Shown here piece after piece: positions 50,810 to 61,762 of a stretch of DNA of 64,000 bases; position 1 is the stretch's first letter; the number at the start of each line of letters is the position of its first letter. This stretch comes from Phellopilus nigrolimitatus. Lineage: Eukaryota; Basidiomycota; Agaricomycetes; Hymenochaetales; Hymenochaetaceae. Location of the stretch: assembly GCA_021029095.1 (NCBI GenBank), contig JAJOHG010000006.1, forward strand, positions 1 to 64,000. The letters run 5' to 3'. Position numbers and translations under genes: made by a program. Below the pieces are notes generated by a model, which saw only the letters and a program-made list of their open reading frames with translations, was not told the origin of the DNA and made no database searches.

Positions 50810-51230
50810 GACTAGCAAAGGGACAAGATGAAGCAAGTCATGTCGTCTCTTCGCAAGCTTTATAGTTTTTTGCGAAGGAGAAACATCCAAAATAAAAATA
50901 TCTTAACCGGTTGCATGCGAAGGACTTCTGAGTAAGAGAAGCGTTGATCCGCGAAATCTCTTGCGAGCGGTTCTTTCTCTAATATCCATTGGCTAAGCAA
51001 TGAATAAACGATCTAGGCTCTAAAACTTCCCAATGGAACACCCCCATTATGCAGGACTTCTGTAGACTGAGTTACCGTAGTGTCAGCAACTGGCACAACT
51101 TCTACGAAGACCGAGAAGGATTTCGATTTTCTCACGTGGACAATCATGAATTCACAATGCAATTTCCATGCGATTCCAGAGATAAATGCGGTTACAGAAA
51201 AAAAAAAGACAAGACCACCCCATCTAACCA
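50810..51230. other. Intergenic region
   Basis: This holds the 5' flank of the MFS gene and the 3' flank of the repeat-peptide gene. Nothing else was recognised. Confidence 0.5.
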
Positions 51231-51844
51231 TTAGCTATTTATGCACCAGAAGCCTTCCTCGAGCCACGCGTCCGAATCCCTCTCGAACTGAGCAAACAGG
51301 CTCACGCCGTGAAGTCGTTTCAGAAATCTGGAACTCGATGTCACTACAGAGCCCCAGGAAAAAGAGAGAGAGATGAAGACGACTCACTATTCCTCTTGAA
51401 AGATGACTCAAGCTTGTCAGCTTCGCGCTTGAAGTCCTTCTCAAACTCTCCACGCTTGAAACTCTCCTCAAGCTTGGCCGCCTCGCGTTTGAAGTATTTT
51501 TCTAACTCTGGGAAATCATTAGTACGATGCTTCCACTAGAAAACTGAATAAAATCACCAGCCCTCTTGAAGTCATTCTCGAGCTCTGCTCGCTTGTGTTT
51601 AAAACCCTGCTCGAGCTGAGCGGGCTCGCGCTTGAAATCATTCTCGAGCTGGGCACGCTTGTACCCGAGATTAATTGGCTCTGCATTTCCAGTCAGATCA
51701 ACATTGAATATTTAATTGGTGAGGACATTGTATACCAGATTGTTTAAAGCTCTTCTTGGTTAGGTGACCGTTAGTCTCAGACACAGGGCTTGCGAGGATT
51801 GTGCTTGCGAGGAAGAGCGCCACGACGAATTTGAGGTACTGCAT
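51231..51844 (-). CDS. Secreted Lys-Arg repeat peptide precursor (KEP-like), 131 or 154 aa
   Basis: Exons 51736-51844, 51558-51680 and 51388-51507 join in frame; a fourth (51231-51343) follows if the GTGAGT donor at 51387 is used (154 aa), otherwise the frame ends at a TAG at 51344-51346 (131 aa). Residues 1-19 are a signal peptide (MQYLKFVVALFLASTILAS). From residue 46 to 116 there are seven imperfect repeats of 9-13 residues with the pattern xLExxFKR, for example AQLENDFKR, AELENDFKR, EAAKLEESFKR, GEFEKDFKR and EADKLESSFKR. Lys-Arg occurs at 44, 53, 66, 75, 84, 95, 104 and 115. Each could be cut by Kex2, and three repeats then begin with Glu-Ala or Glu-Pro, possible Ste13-type trimming sites. 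This is the layout of alpha-factor precursors and of fungal KEP/dikaritin precursors. The processed products and their role are inferred. Confidence 0.7.
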
Positions 51845-51853
51845 GATGAAGGA

Positions 51854-51861
51854 GTAAGAAC
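51854..51861. repeat. Target-site duplication, left copy
   Basis: GTAAGAAC directly flanks the left end of the hAT-type element and is repeated exactly at 52552-52559. Confidence 0.9.
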
Positions 51862-52551
51862 TAGGGCTCCGCACCGTACCGTATACGGTTACGACCGTAA
51901 ACACCGCCTCTGTATACGGTTACAGGCCGTATGAATACAGCCCGTATTAATGGGTACTGGGGCGCTTTACGGTACGGTACAGAGATCTTACGGCCGTATA
52001 CGGTGTCATACGATATTACGGCTGAGGACTGTATGAATATAGTCTAAAATCTATTTTGTGTGCTTTGATAGTCTGGAAGGCCTTTTTGCTGTCATTGACA
52101 TCCGTACCAGCCGAACACATCCATTGTTGTATCCGTGCAAGTCCAATTCCAACAATTTCAGAACTCATTTGTCATGACTTCAAAGGGTCTTTGCATGAGA
52201 TTTAGTAAGATATGTGTTGCAGGGACAGAATTTGTGCTGTGTGTTGCCAACCCGAACACAACGACGCGACGCGCATCAGACCAGAAAAAAACTAAGTAGG
52301 AAAATCACATTTGACTTTACTACAAATGGCAATTTTAAACCATGTAAACCTGCACAATACTATATATATAGCATGTAAGTACCGTAAGCCGTATTTACGT
52401 CCGTATACGGCCGTAACATACGGGTATATTACGGATACGGGTCGTACACTACGGCGCCGTACTTTCAAACTCTGAGGAGCTTACGATACGGGTACGGACC
52501 CGTATACGGTACGGCCGTAAACCGTAATTACGGTTACGGTGCGGAGCCCTA
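51862..52551. mobile_element. Non-autonomous hAT-type MITE, 690 bp
   Basis: The element begins TAGGGCTCCGCACCGTA and ends with its inverted complement (..GGTGCGGAGCCCTA), giving terminal inverted repeats of at least 15-17 bases, and is flanked by perfect 8-bp duplications. TAGGG-type ends and 8-bp duplications are the marks of the hAT superfamily. The first 170 and last 180 bases are packed with variations of a TACGG/CCGTA word in both orientations, resembling subterminal transposase-binding arrays. The AT-rich middle has no transposase frame, so movement would depend on a transposase elsewhere. The perfect target duplication suggests a fairly recent insertion. It lies 17 bp before the start codon of the Lys-Arg repeat peptide gene. 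Confidence 0.85.
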
Positions 52552-52559
52552 GTAAGAAC
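52552..52559. repeat. Target-site duplication, right copy
   Basis: This is an exact copy of the 8 bases at 51854-51861. Confidence 0.9.
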
Positions 52560-54162
52560 CGCGAAATTGCTGGAAGATGAACGAGTAAGTGGGGCACTTT
52601 ATCCTTTACTCTTTCACTCCCGACTGCCTGACTTTTAAGCAATCGGCCAGACACTCAACTGCGTATCAATCACCAACTTTCCCATAAATAAATAATCATT
52701 CCCATCTGCTATTCTCATGGAACTGTACAGTTCGCGTGATGCAAGCCGGTTCTTCTAACGCCATAACATCTGCTCTTTCGTGACACATCTGTAGAAGCTG
52801 TTGCCAGATCTCACTGCTTGCAAAAATGATTGATATACGAGAAGTTTCTGCACCACAAGTATATTTCCGGACCGGGTCCCATTATTACAACTCCTTATAA
52901 ATTGCATAAATAATGACAGTCGCGGGTCAAATTGAAATGAAACGAAAATACAGTATAATCCGGACTTAGCGAGATTTCCACATGCTGGCTCTGTTCAACA
53001 GCACCTCAACAAATCTGTAATACATGTGCGATATAATAACATATCTACTCAACAGAAAAGTGTTATGGGATATATTCAGGGATTTAGCAATCTACAAACA
53101 ATACAATAGACGATAATGTGCCGTTCATATCCCAGTATTCCAAAATAGATGAAAGGTTAATGATCGAAAAACATTCAATTATCTTGATTTGGCTGGCATA
53201 AATTTCTTCTCGCCGGATCATACTTGATGCATATTTACTCTACGCACCTTCGAATGCATTTGGTGTTGATGTCGGACAGCGCGACTGTCATTATTCATGC
53301 AAAGAGCTGTAATAAGGAAAACCGGCTCAGTATTATTGTCGGAAGTGAGGTCTTTCCCGAATTAATACAAAAAAACTGCTTTGTCACCTTCCGGCCGCAC
53401 CGCATGCATAGACAACTTCCGCCTGCAACAGGCAATACTGTGGACTTGGTTGTGGAGGTGCTCACTGTCAAAGACTTCAGCTTATCGACTTCTTCGGTTT
53501 CAGAGCATAGCTATGTACATAGAAGCTGCCAGCTGCCCATCAGAAAGGTGATCTCGCTTTGTATCTCAGCATGCGGCACATTTAACGCAGATTTCAGGGG
53601 AGATCACGCATCTTCCGGAAGCACTTGGCCCAAAAAGCATTGTAGGCTGTCTTGTATAGAAATGGGCAGTTCGTCTACTGTGAGTCGCGATGAGTAACAC
53701 TGCACATTAAAATTCGTGGCAGTGACGAGATACGTTGAAACGGCGAGAGACGCGAGCGCGAATTCAGAAGTAAACCTTCTCTTGCTCGAGGCACAGATGG
53801 GCGAACGGAGGGATAAATAACGACTGACACAGCGTGGGAGAGCAGGGTCCAAGCCTACTTTCTTGGCCCACCTTACATCTCTTCCATCACGATGCGACGA
53901 TGCCTTTCGCGATTTTCTCAGATACAGTTGATATCAGACAAGCACCGCGTAAAGTTTTCCACGTACAGTTGACATTGGGATGATGCTTTCTACAACCATC
54001 CAGACTAAAAAAAAAGATGATTGCACAGATCAAAGAAACCGCGCGTTGCAGCGCTTCAGCAATTCATTTTGTTTAAAATATAACGTGCCAGCTCCCTGCA
54101 CATCTTGCTATGCCTCTTCGTCCTTTTCCTCTTCATCATTCTCTGGACTCCATTTAGCAATC
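52560..54162. other. Former upstream region of the peptide gene; no gene supported
   Basis: The part next to the MITE is probably the original promoter of the Lys-Arg repeat gene, displaced by 0.7 kb. The plus-strand open frame at 53224-53697 and its antisense partner lack conserved blocks. The right end is the 5' flank of the 7-TM gene. Confidence 0.4.
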
Positions 54163-55757
54163 ATGGCCATCAACATCGACAAGGTAACGCTCGTCTCTAT
54201 TTTCGTAGAGTGTGTGTTATACGGTGAGCAGGATTTATATGGTGTAGACTGTTTTTCACGATGCTCATTTGGTTTCGATTCGTCGAACAGGGTTTTTCAC
54301 GTTTCTGTTCTCGCTGTCGTCCTACGTTCTGCTGAAAAGAAAGAGGGGCAAGAGAGAGAAAGTCAACAAGCCCATGTTGGTCGTTTCGATCGTCATGTTT
54401 ATCCTCGCCACGGTGGTGCGGACACGCCCAGACCACTCATTCTCAGATCGCTTTTACTAAGAGTATTTTCTACCTCTATGCAGCACGTTGGGTCCGACCT
54501 CCAAAGACTACTCACCGCATATCTACAAGAAGAAAACCCAACTGAATATCTGTCTATGGTAAACACTCCCATATATGCTCTCAAAAGCACGGCATACTGC
54601 ATGCAGACGCTAGTCGGAGACGGGTTCATGGTGCGTATCTCTGCTTATTCCTCACACTTGGCGCTTTAATTGAAATTTTCACCCACGTCTGCTGAGGCAG
54701 CTTTACCGCCTTTACTTGATCTGGTCTGGAGACAGGCGTATATACGGGCCAATCCTCATTTGCTTCATTGCTAGTATCGGTAAATCGATCTTTATTCGCT
54801 CTTGCTCAAAACTTCGCGCTGACTGTATTCCGCAAGGCGTGGGTATCGGTGCGCTACAGGCTTTTGCGCGAGTCTCTTCGACCGTTCCAGTATTCGTCAA
54901 TGAATTGCATGATTGGATTGTCTCATTCTTTTCGCTTACGCTCTTCACTAACTTTTCTTGCACTTGTAAGTCCTCTTCTGCATTCGTATGGAAAGCTCAA
55001 CTAATGCGGATTTATCAACATAGCGCTCATCGCTGCTCGTATCTTCTGGATTCATAGGAAGGTACAGGGTGTCGTAAGTGGTACGAGCGTCTTCCCGGCA
55101 ATGATAATTATCATAGAGTCCGGTGCCATCTACTCTGTCTGCCTCATTATCTTGCTTTCGCTCTACCTGAGCGGCAGCTTCGCACAGTACATTGTCCTTG
55201 ATGGAGTCACACAAGTCATAGTATGTCCTTTCCTCTCTATCTTTGAATGAAATTTCGTGACTCTAGTTTTGTACAGGGTGTCGTGTTCTCCCTAATCATA
55301 GTACGCGTCGGCCTCGGCCTTTCCACGGATCCTACGACATACACCTCCGATGCCATGCTCTCTACTTTCACTGCCGGCAACCAAGCCAGCGGTCACATCC
55401 GTCAACACGGCGGTCCATCGACAATGAACGTAAAGAACCCGCTCTACCGCAACCATCCGCGCACACCACGGCCTGTGACAGTGACGATCTCGCAGATGGA
55501 GACGACAGGTAGCATTGAGCAGACGGACACTACGTCTTCGGGATCAGCGACGGGATATTACGATACAAAATCTGGGGATGGAGGGTGGAAGCAGAATCCG
55601 TTCGGGAATAAGGTCGTGGAGGACGTGGAAGATGGGGAGCATCACGAGATGTCCGATGCTGTAAGCGAATTTGATAGACACTCGGCGGTTCGACGTTTGC
55701 TAACTTTGATTATCACAGATCAAAGTGTCGAGAGTTGATGGGCTCGACCTTGCATAA
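54163..55757 (+). CDS. Seven-TM receptor-like membrane protein, 385 aa
   Basis: Eight exons (54163-54223, 54291-54412, 54484-54630, 54701-54779, 54837-54965, 55024-55220, 55277-55660, 55719-55757) join in frame from ATG to TAA. Hydrophobic helices include FFTFLFSLSSYVLL, MLVVSIVMFILAT, a helix around LYLIWSGDRRIYGPILICFI, SLTLFTNFSCTSLIAARIF, SVFPAMIIIIESGAIYSVCL and VIGVVFSLIIVRVGLGLS. They are followed by a hydrophilic tail of about 120 residues with the phrase NPLYRNHPRTPRPVTVTISQ. This is the layout of the large agaricomycete family of uncharacterised 7-TM, GPCR-like proteins. It is not recognisably a Ste3 or Ste2 pheromone receptor. It is the first intact gene right of the Lys-Arg peptide precursor, which makes a receptor role tempting but unproven. 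Confidence 0.75.
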
Positions 55758-56151
55758 TATGTTTCTTTGATTTCTATGTTCTTGTCGTCTCTTGTCGAAT
55801 AGATGCCGGGCGTACTGCAAAATCATATGTAAAGTAGTAGAGGGCCTGTGAAACCACGTGTAGCAGTCGGAGAGTTGGGAGATTTGGGTCACGAGGATTA
55901 TTTTGAGAATAAAATTTCAGCATTTTCTCCGAACACTTGTTAATGAAGCAAACGGAACTCGTGAAACAATGCCACGGCAGCGGTCTGAAGAAAAGGATGT
56001 TCAGCAACCCAAAGAGGGTAATTACTAGCAAAAGAACTCACCGGTCGGATTACCTGACCGACAGTAATTTCGGTACGCGTTGCGCAAAGTTGGACGTCAT
56101 CCTAGTCAAAGTCACGCTGGCAAAACGAGCGTCCGTAATGATTTGCCCTGC

Positions 56152-56439
56152 TCACCGGATCTGTCTCTTCGCGACTGCTTTGCTTAATTTGTACTCTGTC
56201 GCCTCTCCAACTGGCTGATAGTAGCTTTCGAGCGTACGCCCTGCTACAATGTTATAAGAGATTGTCTGGGTCATAGAGATGGTTGAGACGATCGAGCACT
56301 GCGTGTAAACGCTCCGCGATTCGTCAGTGAAAACAGAGCCGGCGTCGTCTCGCGAGTCGTCAGAGAGAACAGAGATGACGTTATCTTCAACTTCGTATCG
56401 AGATAGAATCACACGGTTGGGATAAAGCGCTTGGTCCAT
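56152..56439 (-). CDS. Small orphan ORF, 95 aa
   Basis: An ATG-initiated single-exon frame with a Ser/Asp-rich centre (VLSDDSRDDAGSVFTDESRS) and a basic end. There is no signal peptide and no family. It may be chance. Confidence 0.2.
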   Translation of the reverse strand: MDQALYPNRVILSRYEVEDNVISVLSDDSRDDAGSVFTDESRSVYTQCSIVSTISMTQTISYNIVAGRTLESYYQPVGEATEYKLSKAVAKRQIR

Positions 56440-58629
56440 GGTCGCAGAGCAGAGAGACGAGTGAGCGACTTGAAGGTGCACAGAAGAGGGTCAAGAAGAC
56501 TGCACAAGTCGCGTTATTCGAAGCAGCGACTGCTCATACGCTAAGTACAGCTCAAGTGTGCTGTGCGCGTGCAAGATGTTAGAAGTAACTTAGAACTACG
56601 CGTGTCAAGACCCAGCGCGGTTGTAGCAAAGAGTGCTTCGCAGAGTTGAGAAATTACGTGTATAGCCAGCGGCGCAATAAAACACCGTTCTATGAAGAAA
56701 ATGTTACGGACATGACCATGTCCGGAGAGAAGACGACAAATGCAATACAAGCGTGTAATTTGTTCAATACATTGATGAACGGTGGAGGCAGCCCAGTAAG
56801 CCCATGGCATTCAAAGAATCACCGGTACGTTTGAAGAGTTCAGAGGTCGAGAACAAGGAATCGGCGGGGTTGGCGAGCTTGCAGATGTGGTGTTAAATCC
56901 GCAGTAGCAAGAAGGCCGCGAATCAGGGCTCTTGATATTTTCTTTATCAGAAGAAGCGAGACGAGCGATCCGGAACAGAGAAAATTGAGAACGATGTTGC
57001 ACCGGAGAAATATTGCAGACAGGCGAAACTCACTCGAGCCCGGCGGCGATGCGGCCCGTCACGCTTCCTAATTTCATCCAACGGTCTCACGCCAGCGTTC
57101 CCGGTCCCAACGTCCCCTTCGCCTGAGTCAAAGTTCGACCTGAGCGACCCATCCGCAAGGAGGACCGTGCGGAAGCTGGAGCGAGAGCCCGGACGATGGA
57201 TCGTGGGCGCGTTGTCAGCGGTTATCTTCGTGTCAAGCGCCTTGGTTGACGCAGGATGATGATGGCCTGGACGGGTCGAGCTGCGCATCGAACGTCAGCA
57301 TTCATCGTGATGGCAGCTGCATGTCCCAAACCAATGAGAAAAGCAATCAGAACAAAGCGCAGAATGAGAAAACGACGCGTATCCGCATGCGGCGCAACGT
57401 CTTTGGCCCTGCGCAAGTCGGTCCTGCACTCCGGCCTAAAGATTACACAGAATTCGACGACGGCGAAGTGCTTGATTACAGAGAGCCGAAAGGGGTCTTA
57501 ACACTGGTGGATGTTCTGCTCCGATTGTTACCACCGTCGGTGTTGGCAGTGAAGGCGGTAAATGCTGACGTGACGTTCAATTTTACTTCCGACTCGGCAC
57601 AGCTCGGCCCGCAACTGCCGCCGTCCGCCACGACTGAATAGTCGTCCCTCACCCCATGCATCCTTCGTAGTTGCGCAAGAGGTCAGTGAGAAATTCATTC
57701 ACAAATAAAAGGTGATCGTTCTCAATTGACTTTGTAAACTGCGAGTGCATTACTTGTCTATTAGCTTGCTATCCGTGAGCGCTGCTTCACGCCCGAACCA
57801 ATATTTTGGCGTCTCAATCTCAACACCAGTCTCGAATCCATCCCGGGGCGATCCTCAACGTCTCTGAGTTTCGGTAAGCCAGAGTTCTGTTTTATTCGTC
57901 TGCTTGCTTACGAAAGGGCTGAACACACTATTTTCCGGTGGCTCAAGAGACAAATACTTGTCAGACTCGGTACTTCAACGAGGTGCTGGAAGGCGTAAGC
58001 AAGTTGCATTTAATCTGCCAAGTGCAAGGATAATACATGCCTTCAACTCGTTTCTAATGTTCAAGAACCTTATGGCTTTGGTGCATATCTGGCCTGCGGG
58101 TTAGAACACAGCACGCTACCATCGAATTTGCGTGTGCACGTGGAGTACGTGCCCGGCGCTGGCGTGCTGTTCAGTCTGTTTTGCTTCCGGATCCTCGTCC
58201 ACGCGCAATTTGCTTACGCTAGGCTCCAGCGAGGACGGCGCACATCGCGCATGTATTTCGATCCTTGAATTGCAGTGCGTCGCCTGAAACGTCTCTTTGT
58301 ACGAGTGGATTAAACGGAGATACTGAGAGGGTAGAGCAGTCCAGGTGCAGGCAAAAATGAAAGGGACGTTCTGGTCTCTGGTATGCAATTTCACAAATAC
58401 TGTAAATGTTCGTCGAGTGGACGAGTGACAAAGACGGGCTCAGACGCCTCGCCAAGTACACGGTAACAATGTTTTCGAAATGCGGCCGCTGTTTAGGGCC
58501 GGTGAATGTTATGTACCGATGACTAATTTAGCCTCCACGTTGTATGGATGTACGTAGACCCATCTAATCTCCCTCGTTCGTGACATAAACAGTGAGCTCT
58601 GTACACAAATTCGAGTAATGGGGTGTTGG

Positions 58630-58637
58630 TATATAAG
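58630..58637 (+). promoter_or_regulatory. TATA box of the monocarboxylate-type MFS gene
   Basis: TATATAAG lies about 85 bases before the ATG at 58717. Confidence 0.45.
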
Positions 58638-58716
58638 GCTGGAACTTTGTGCGCCTATGGCTTCTGGTTTCACAGTTACTACTCTGCGCTGATTGGACTG
58701 CAAGACGACGTCGACA

Positions 58717-60896
58717 ATGATCATGGACCCGGCCGCTCCAAGCTCAGTCGATACCCGTAGCGCAACCACTTACGAGCTCGAAGCAGGAGCTAATAGCTCG
58801 GACAAGAAAGCTGCTAGCAATGTGGAGGTCAAAACTTTGCTTCCTCCAGCGGCAGTAACCATAATACCTGATGGCGGATGGCAGGCCTGGTCGACACTAG
58901 TTGGCGCGTAAGTAATTGCAAACATAATTGACCTGGGCAATGACTGATTCTGCGTAGATATCTGGTCGTGTTCTGCACATCTGGGCAAGTGCTGACGTTT
59001 GTGAAAGGGATGGGATAGTGAGCGTGCTGATTGGTACGACATATAGCTACGTGAATAGTTTTGGTGTCTACGAAGGTGCGTACTTCTCAGCAAGACTCCC
59101 AAGTTATTAAAAATAAACCTTCAAGCGCCAAGACCTTTATGTTCGTGAATATCTCAATCATTCGTCATCCTCGGCAATTAGGTAGCTCCTCCCCTGTTTG
59201 ATGATTAACTTGATACTAAGGACCAGCATGAAGCTGGATAGGGAGTACACAGACATTTTGTCTGTTCAGCATCGGTATCTTTTCCGGATATGCCATGGAC
59301 ATAGGTTACTTGTAAGCTGAGTTCAGTCCTATATATGCCCATTAAAGCAAACCATTTCATTCCAGTCGTCAAGTCATGTTCGCGGGATCAGTATTGTTCG
59401 TCTTCTGTCTCTTCATGATTTCTATCTCGCAACCACAGAAATGGTACCAGGTCAGTCACATATTTTAATTCTGCGAAGCCAAGCTAATGCACGGCCTAAC
59501 TGCATTATACCAGCTCTTCCTTGCGCAAGGCATTGGGCTCGGAATCGCCATCGGATCGACATACGTACCGGCTCTGGGCGTCGTCGCCCACCACTTCAAG
59601 CGTTGGCGCTCGCTTGTGATGGGTGTCGTCGCCTCCGCATCCTCGCTTGGGGGCGTCGTCCACCCAATCATGCTCAACAAGCTCATCCACGGCCGCCTCG
59701 GCTTCGCCTGGGGCGTGCGCTGCAGCGCATTCCTCAACCTCGCTCTGCTCGCCGTCGCGAACGCGCTTATGACGACGCGCCTGCCCCCGCAGAGCAAGAA
59801 GCTGTCGCATCAGATCGCGTACTGGCGCGTTTTCTTCAAGGACCGGACGTACGTCGTCGCGACGGCCGGCACATTCCTCCTCATCACCGCCGTATTCTTC
59901 CCCATCTTCTACCTCCAGCTCGACGCAGTCGATCATAGCGTAGATCAAACCCTCGCGTTCTACACGGTCGGTGGACCTGGATTTTGGTTACGGAATGCGC
60001 AGAACTCACTGAGATTGTAGCTTGCAATCCTCAATGGCTCAAGCGCATTCGGGCGGGTTCTTCCATCGTCGACCGAACGGGCGTCTTTAATCTCATCGTG
60101 CCATGCACGCTCGCGTGTGGTGTGCTCATTTTCTCCATGGTCGCCATCAGTGACCTGGCAGGCACTATAGTCATTGCCATCCTATATGGATTCTTTTCGG
60201 GAGCATGTGGGTGCTGTTGCTATTTTCTTCCGCGCTGCATATCCGAAAGGAAGGAGCTTACTTTTTGGGTTTGTTGATGTGAGGGTCCAGGCATCTCACT
60301 CCTTGGACCCATGCTCGCGAACCTCTCGAAAGATGCGTCGGAAGTAGGGTATGTGCCTGTTTAAAAGGGAAAAATACATGATACTCAATCGTCTCGTGGT
60401 GCAGAGCGCGCATCGGTGTATGCTTCGGTATTGGAGGTATGTGACGTTCAGAATCATTTTCGTGAAAGGATACTCATTGTCTTGAAACGGGTTGTTTAGG
60501 GATTGGAAGTTTGATAGGTACGCTCTAAAAACAATTTCATGCTCTTCTCTTCTTTTCTTTGTGATGTTAATAAACACAATGCGGACAATCTATTTCATCT
60601 GCTCTACAGGCCCGCCAATTACAGGCGCACTTTTGACATCGCAGAATATCTGGATCAGGCCTGCCGTCTTCTGCGGGGTGCGTGTCTTTTTTTTCATTGC
60701 TTTTTGATGGACTGCCTTTCTTGAAATGGTTCGTTGACTGCATACAATATTATCTCATACCCCATAGGCGTGCATGTGTGCCGGCGCGTTTACACTTGGG
60801 GTCGCGGGGTGGCTCTCCTCTTTGATTAAGAAAGATAGAAAATCTAAAGGGGGAAATGCTGGACGTACGATGGACATTCCTAGATTATTAGACTGA
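58717..60896 (+). CDS. MFS transporter of the monocarboxylate porter type, with one apparent frame break
   Basis: The protein starts MIMDPAAPSS and has the typical pre-TM1 phrase PDGGWQAWSTLVGA. TM blocks follow, such as SYVNSFGVYE, SWIGSTQTFCLFSIGIFSGY, LFLAQGIGLGIAIGSTYVPA and HHFKRWRSLVMGVVASASSL. The second half has DRTGVFNLIVPCTLACGVLI, ARIGVCFGIGG and GPPITGALLTSQNIW, ending DIPRLLD. This matches fungal monocarboxylate transporter homologues (MCH family), which are plasma-membrane proteins that often sit in secondary-metabolite clusters. Near 60060-60066 the block LNGSSAFGRVLPS and the next block (VDRTGVFN) are in different frames, consistent with a small deletion. It lies tail to tail with the UstYa-like gene, 93 bases away. 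Confidence 0.75.
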
Positions 60897-60989
60897 CCAT
60901 TGCATCTATGCATTGTTTGCCAGCCATTTTGATTGCGCAGTTGCGCAGATGCCCTCGGCTTGAAATTACATATACATGGCTTCTAGATT

Positions 60990-61762
60990 CTAATGACTAT
61001 GATTTGCATGTCCGTCGCTTGCGGTGTCGAATGGAGAGCTAACATTCCACGTCGCCTTCCAGCTCACATAGTTATCACCCACGAAATCGTAAAGCGCCTT
61101 CGAGTCTCCGCACATGTGCACAACTCCCGGCCCGCTGCGCATCGTCATATCCAGCCTCTCGGCGAGTTCCATGGATCCATCCATGCCGACGGAAATCGCG
61201 CTGTCTTCGAGCGGCGCGAGCGGCTCGAGCGTGCGGTCCGCGGCACACAGGAAGAGCTGCCGGAGGTAGTTCATGCAGTGCTGCTGATGCGCGAAGCCCA
61301 GGTGCGCACCCGCGCCACGGGGATCCGCGAGATAGAGGCGCATCTTATCGACGCAGTGCAGCTGGTGGAACTGCGCGACACAGAGCAGCCGTGCGGACGC
61401 GCCCACGCGCACGAAGCCGTAGCCCGGCGGGTAGATTGATGCCCATTGCTCTTCGGCGCCCGGGCCCGTGATTGGGAACGCGTCGGCCGCGAGGGAGAAG
61501 GAGACAGGTGCCGCGGGGCGCGGGGGTAGTGGGAGGTGCTCGGGATAGTCGTCACCGACATATGCTGGTGCGGTGAGAGCACTGTAGAATCGGTGCTTGA
61601 GAAAGGCGAAGAGAGGTAGTACTTACAATAGGCATTCGATTCGTCGTGCTTGAGTGGGGCGTAAGAGTAGGAGTGCCAGGCGCGTCCCGCAAAGAGGTAC
61701 GTGTTGACCACCATGCAGAGGACGATAAGCACCTCGCAGAAAGTGTCGCGCTTCAGAATCAT
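60990..61762 (-). CDS. UstYa-like (DUF3328) protein, 236 aa
   Basis: Two exons (61627-61762 and 60990-61564) join in frame. A short cytosolic start precedes one TM helix (CEVLIVLCMVVNTYLFAG, residues 9-26). A GDDYP motif follows at residues 49-53, then both histidine-cysteine motifs of the family, HQLHC at 112-116 and HQQHC at 138-142 followed by NYLRQ. Towards the end is GVVHMCGDSKALYDFVGDNY. UstYa-type proteins catalyse oxidative cyclisation in the ustiloxin, cyclochlorotine and phomopsin pathways, and many basidiomycete members have no known role. The gene is intact. A Lys-Arg repeat peptide precursor lies 9 kb away and an MFS transporter is adjacent, a suggestive but unproven setting. Confidence 0.85.

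Larger units (their letters stand above)
55758..58716. other. 3-kb region without a firmly supported gene
   Basis: A minus-strand ORF (56152-56439, 95 aa, MDQALYPNRVILSRYEVEDN) and a plus-strand frame (about 57250-57641, phrase KDYTEFDDGEVLDYREPKGV) might be parts of small genes, but neither has a recognisable family or clear exon partners. A hydrophobic phrase near 57180-57240 (RWIVGALSAVIFVSSALV) is in a different frame from the latter. The right end carries the MFS promoter. Confidence 0.35.

Noticed and set aside
51231..51844. Classical basidiomycete lipopeptide pheromone
   Set aside because: The spliced product has a secretory signal and Lys-Arg repeats and lacks a C-terminal CaaX box, so it does not fit that family.
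53224..53697. A 157-aa open frame on the plus strand
   Set aside because: No conserved block, no recognisable signal or membrane segment, and the antisense frame is equally open in part. It may be chance.
57246..57641. Plus-strand open frame with KDYTEFDDGEVLDY phrase
   Set aside because: It begins at a TTG, has no clear upstream exon in frame and no recognised family; mentioned only as possible gene debris.
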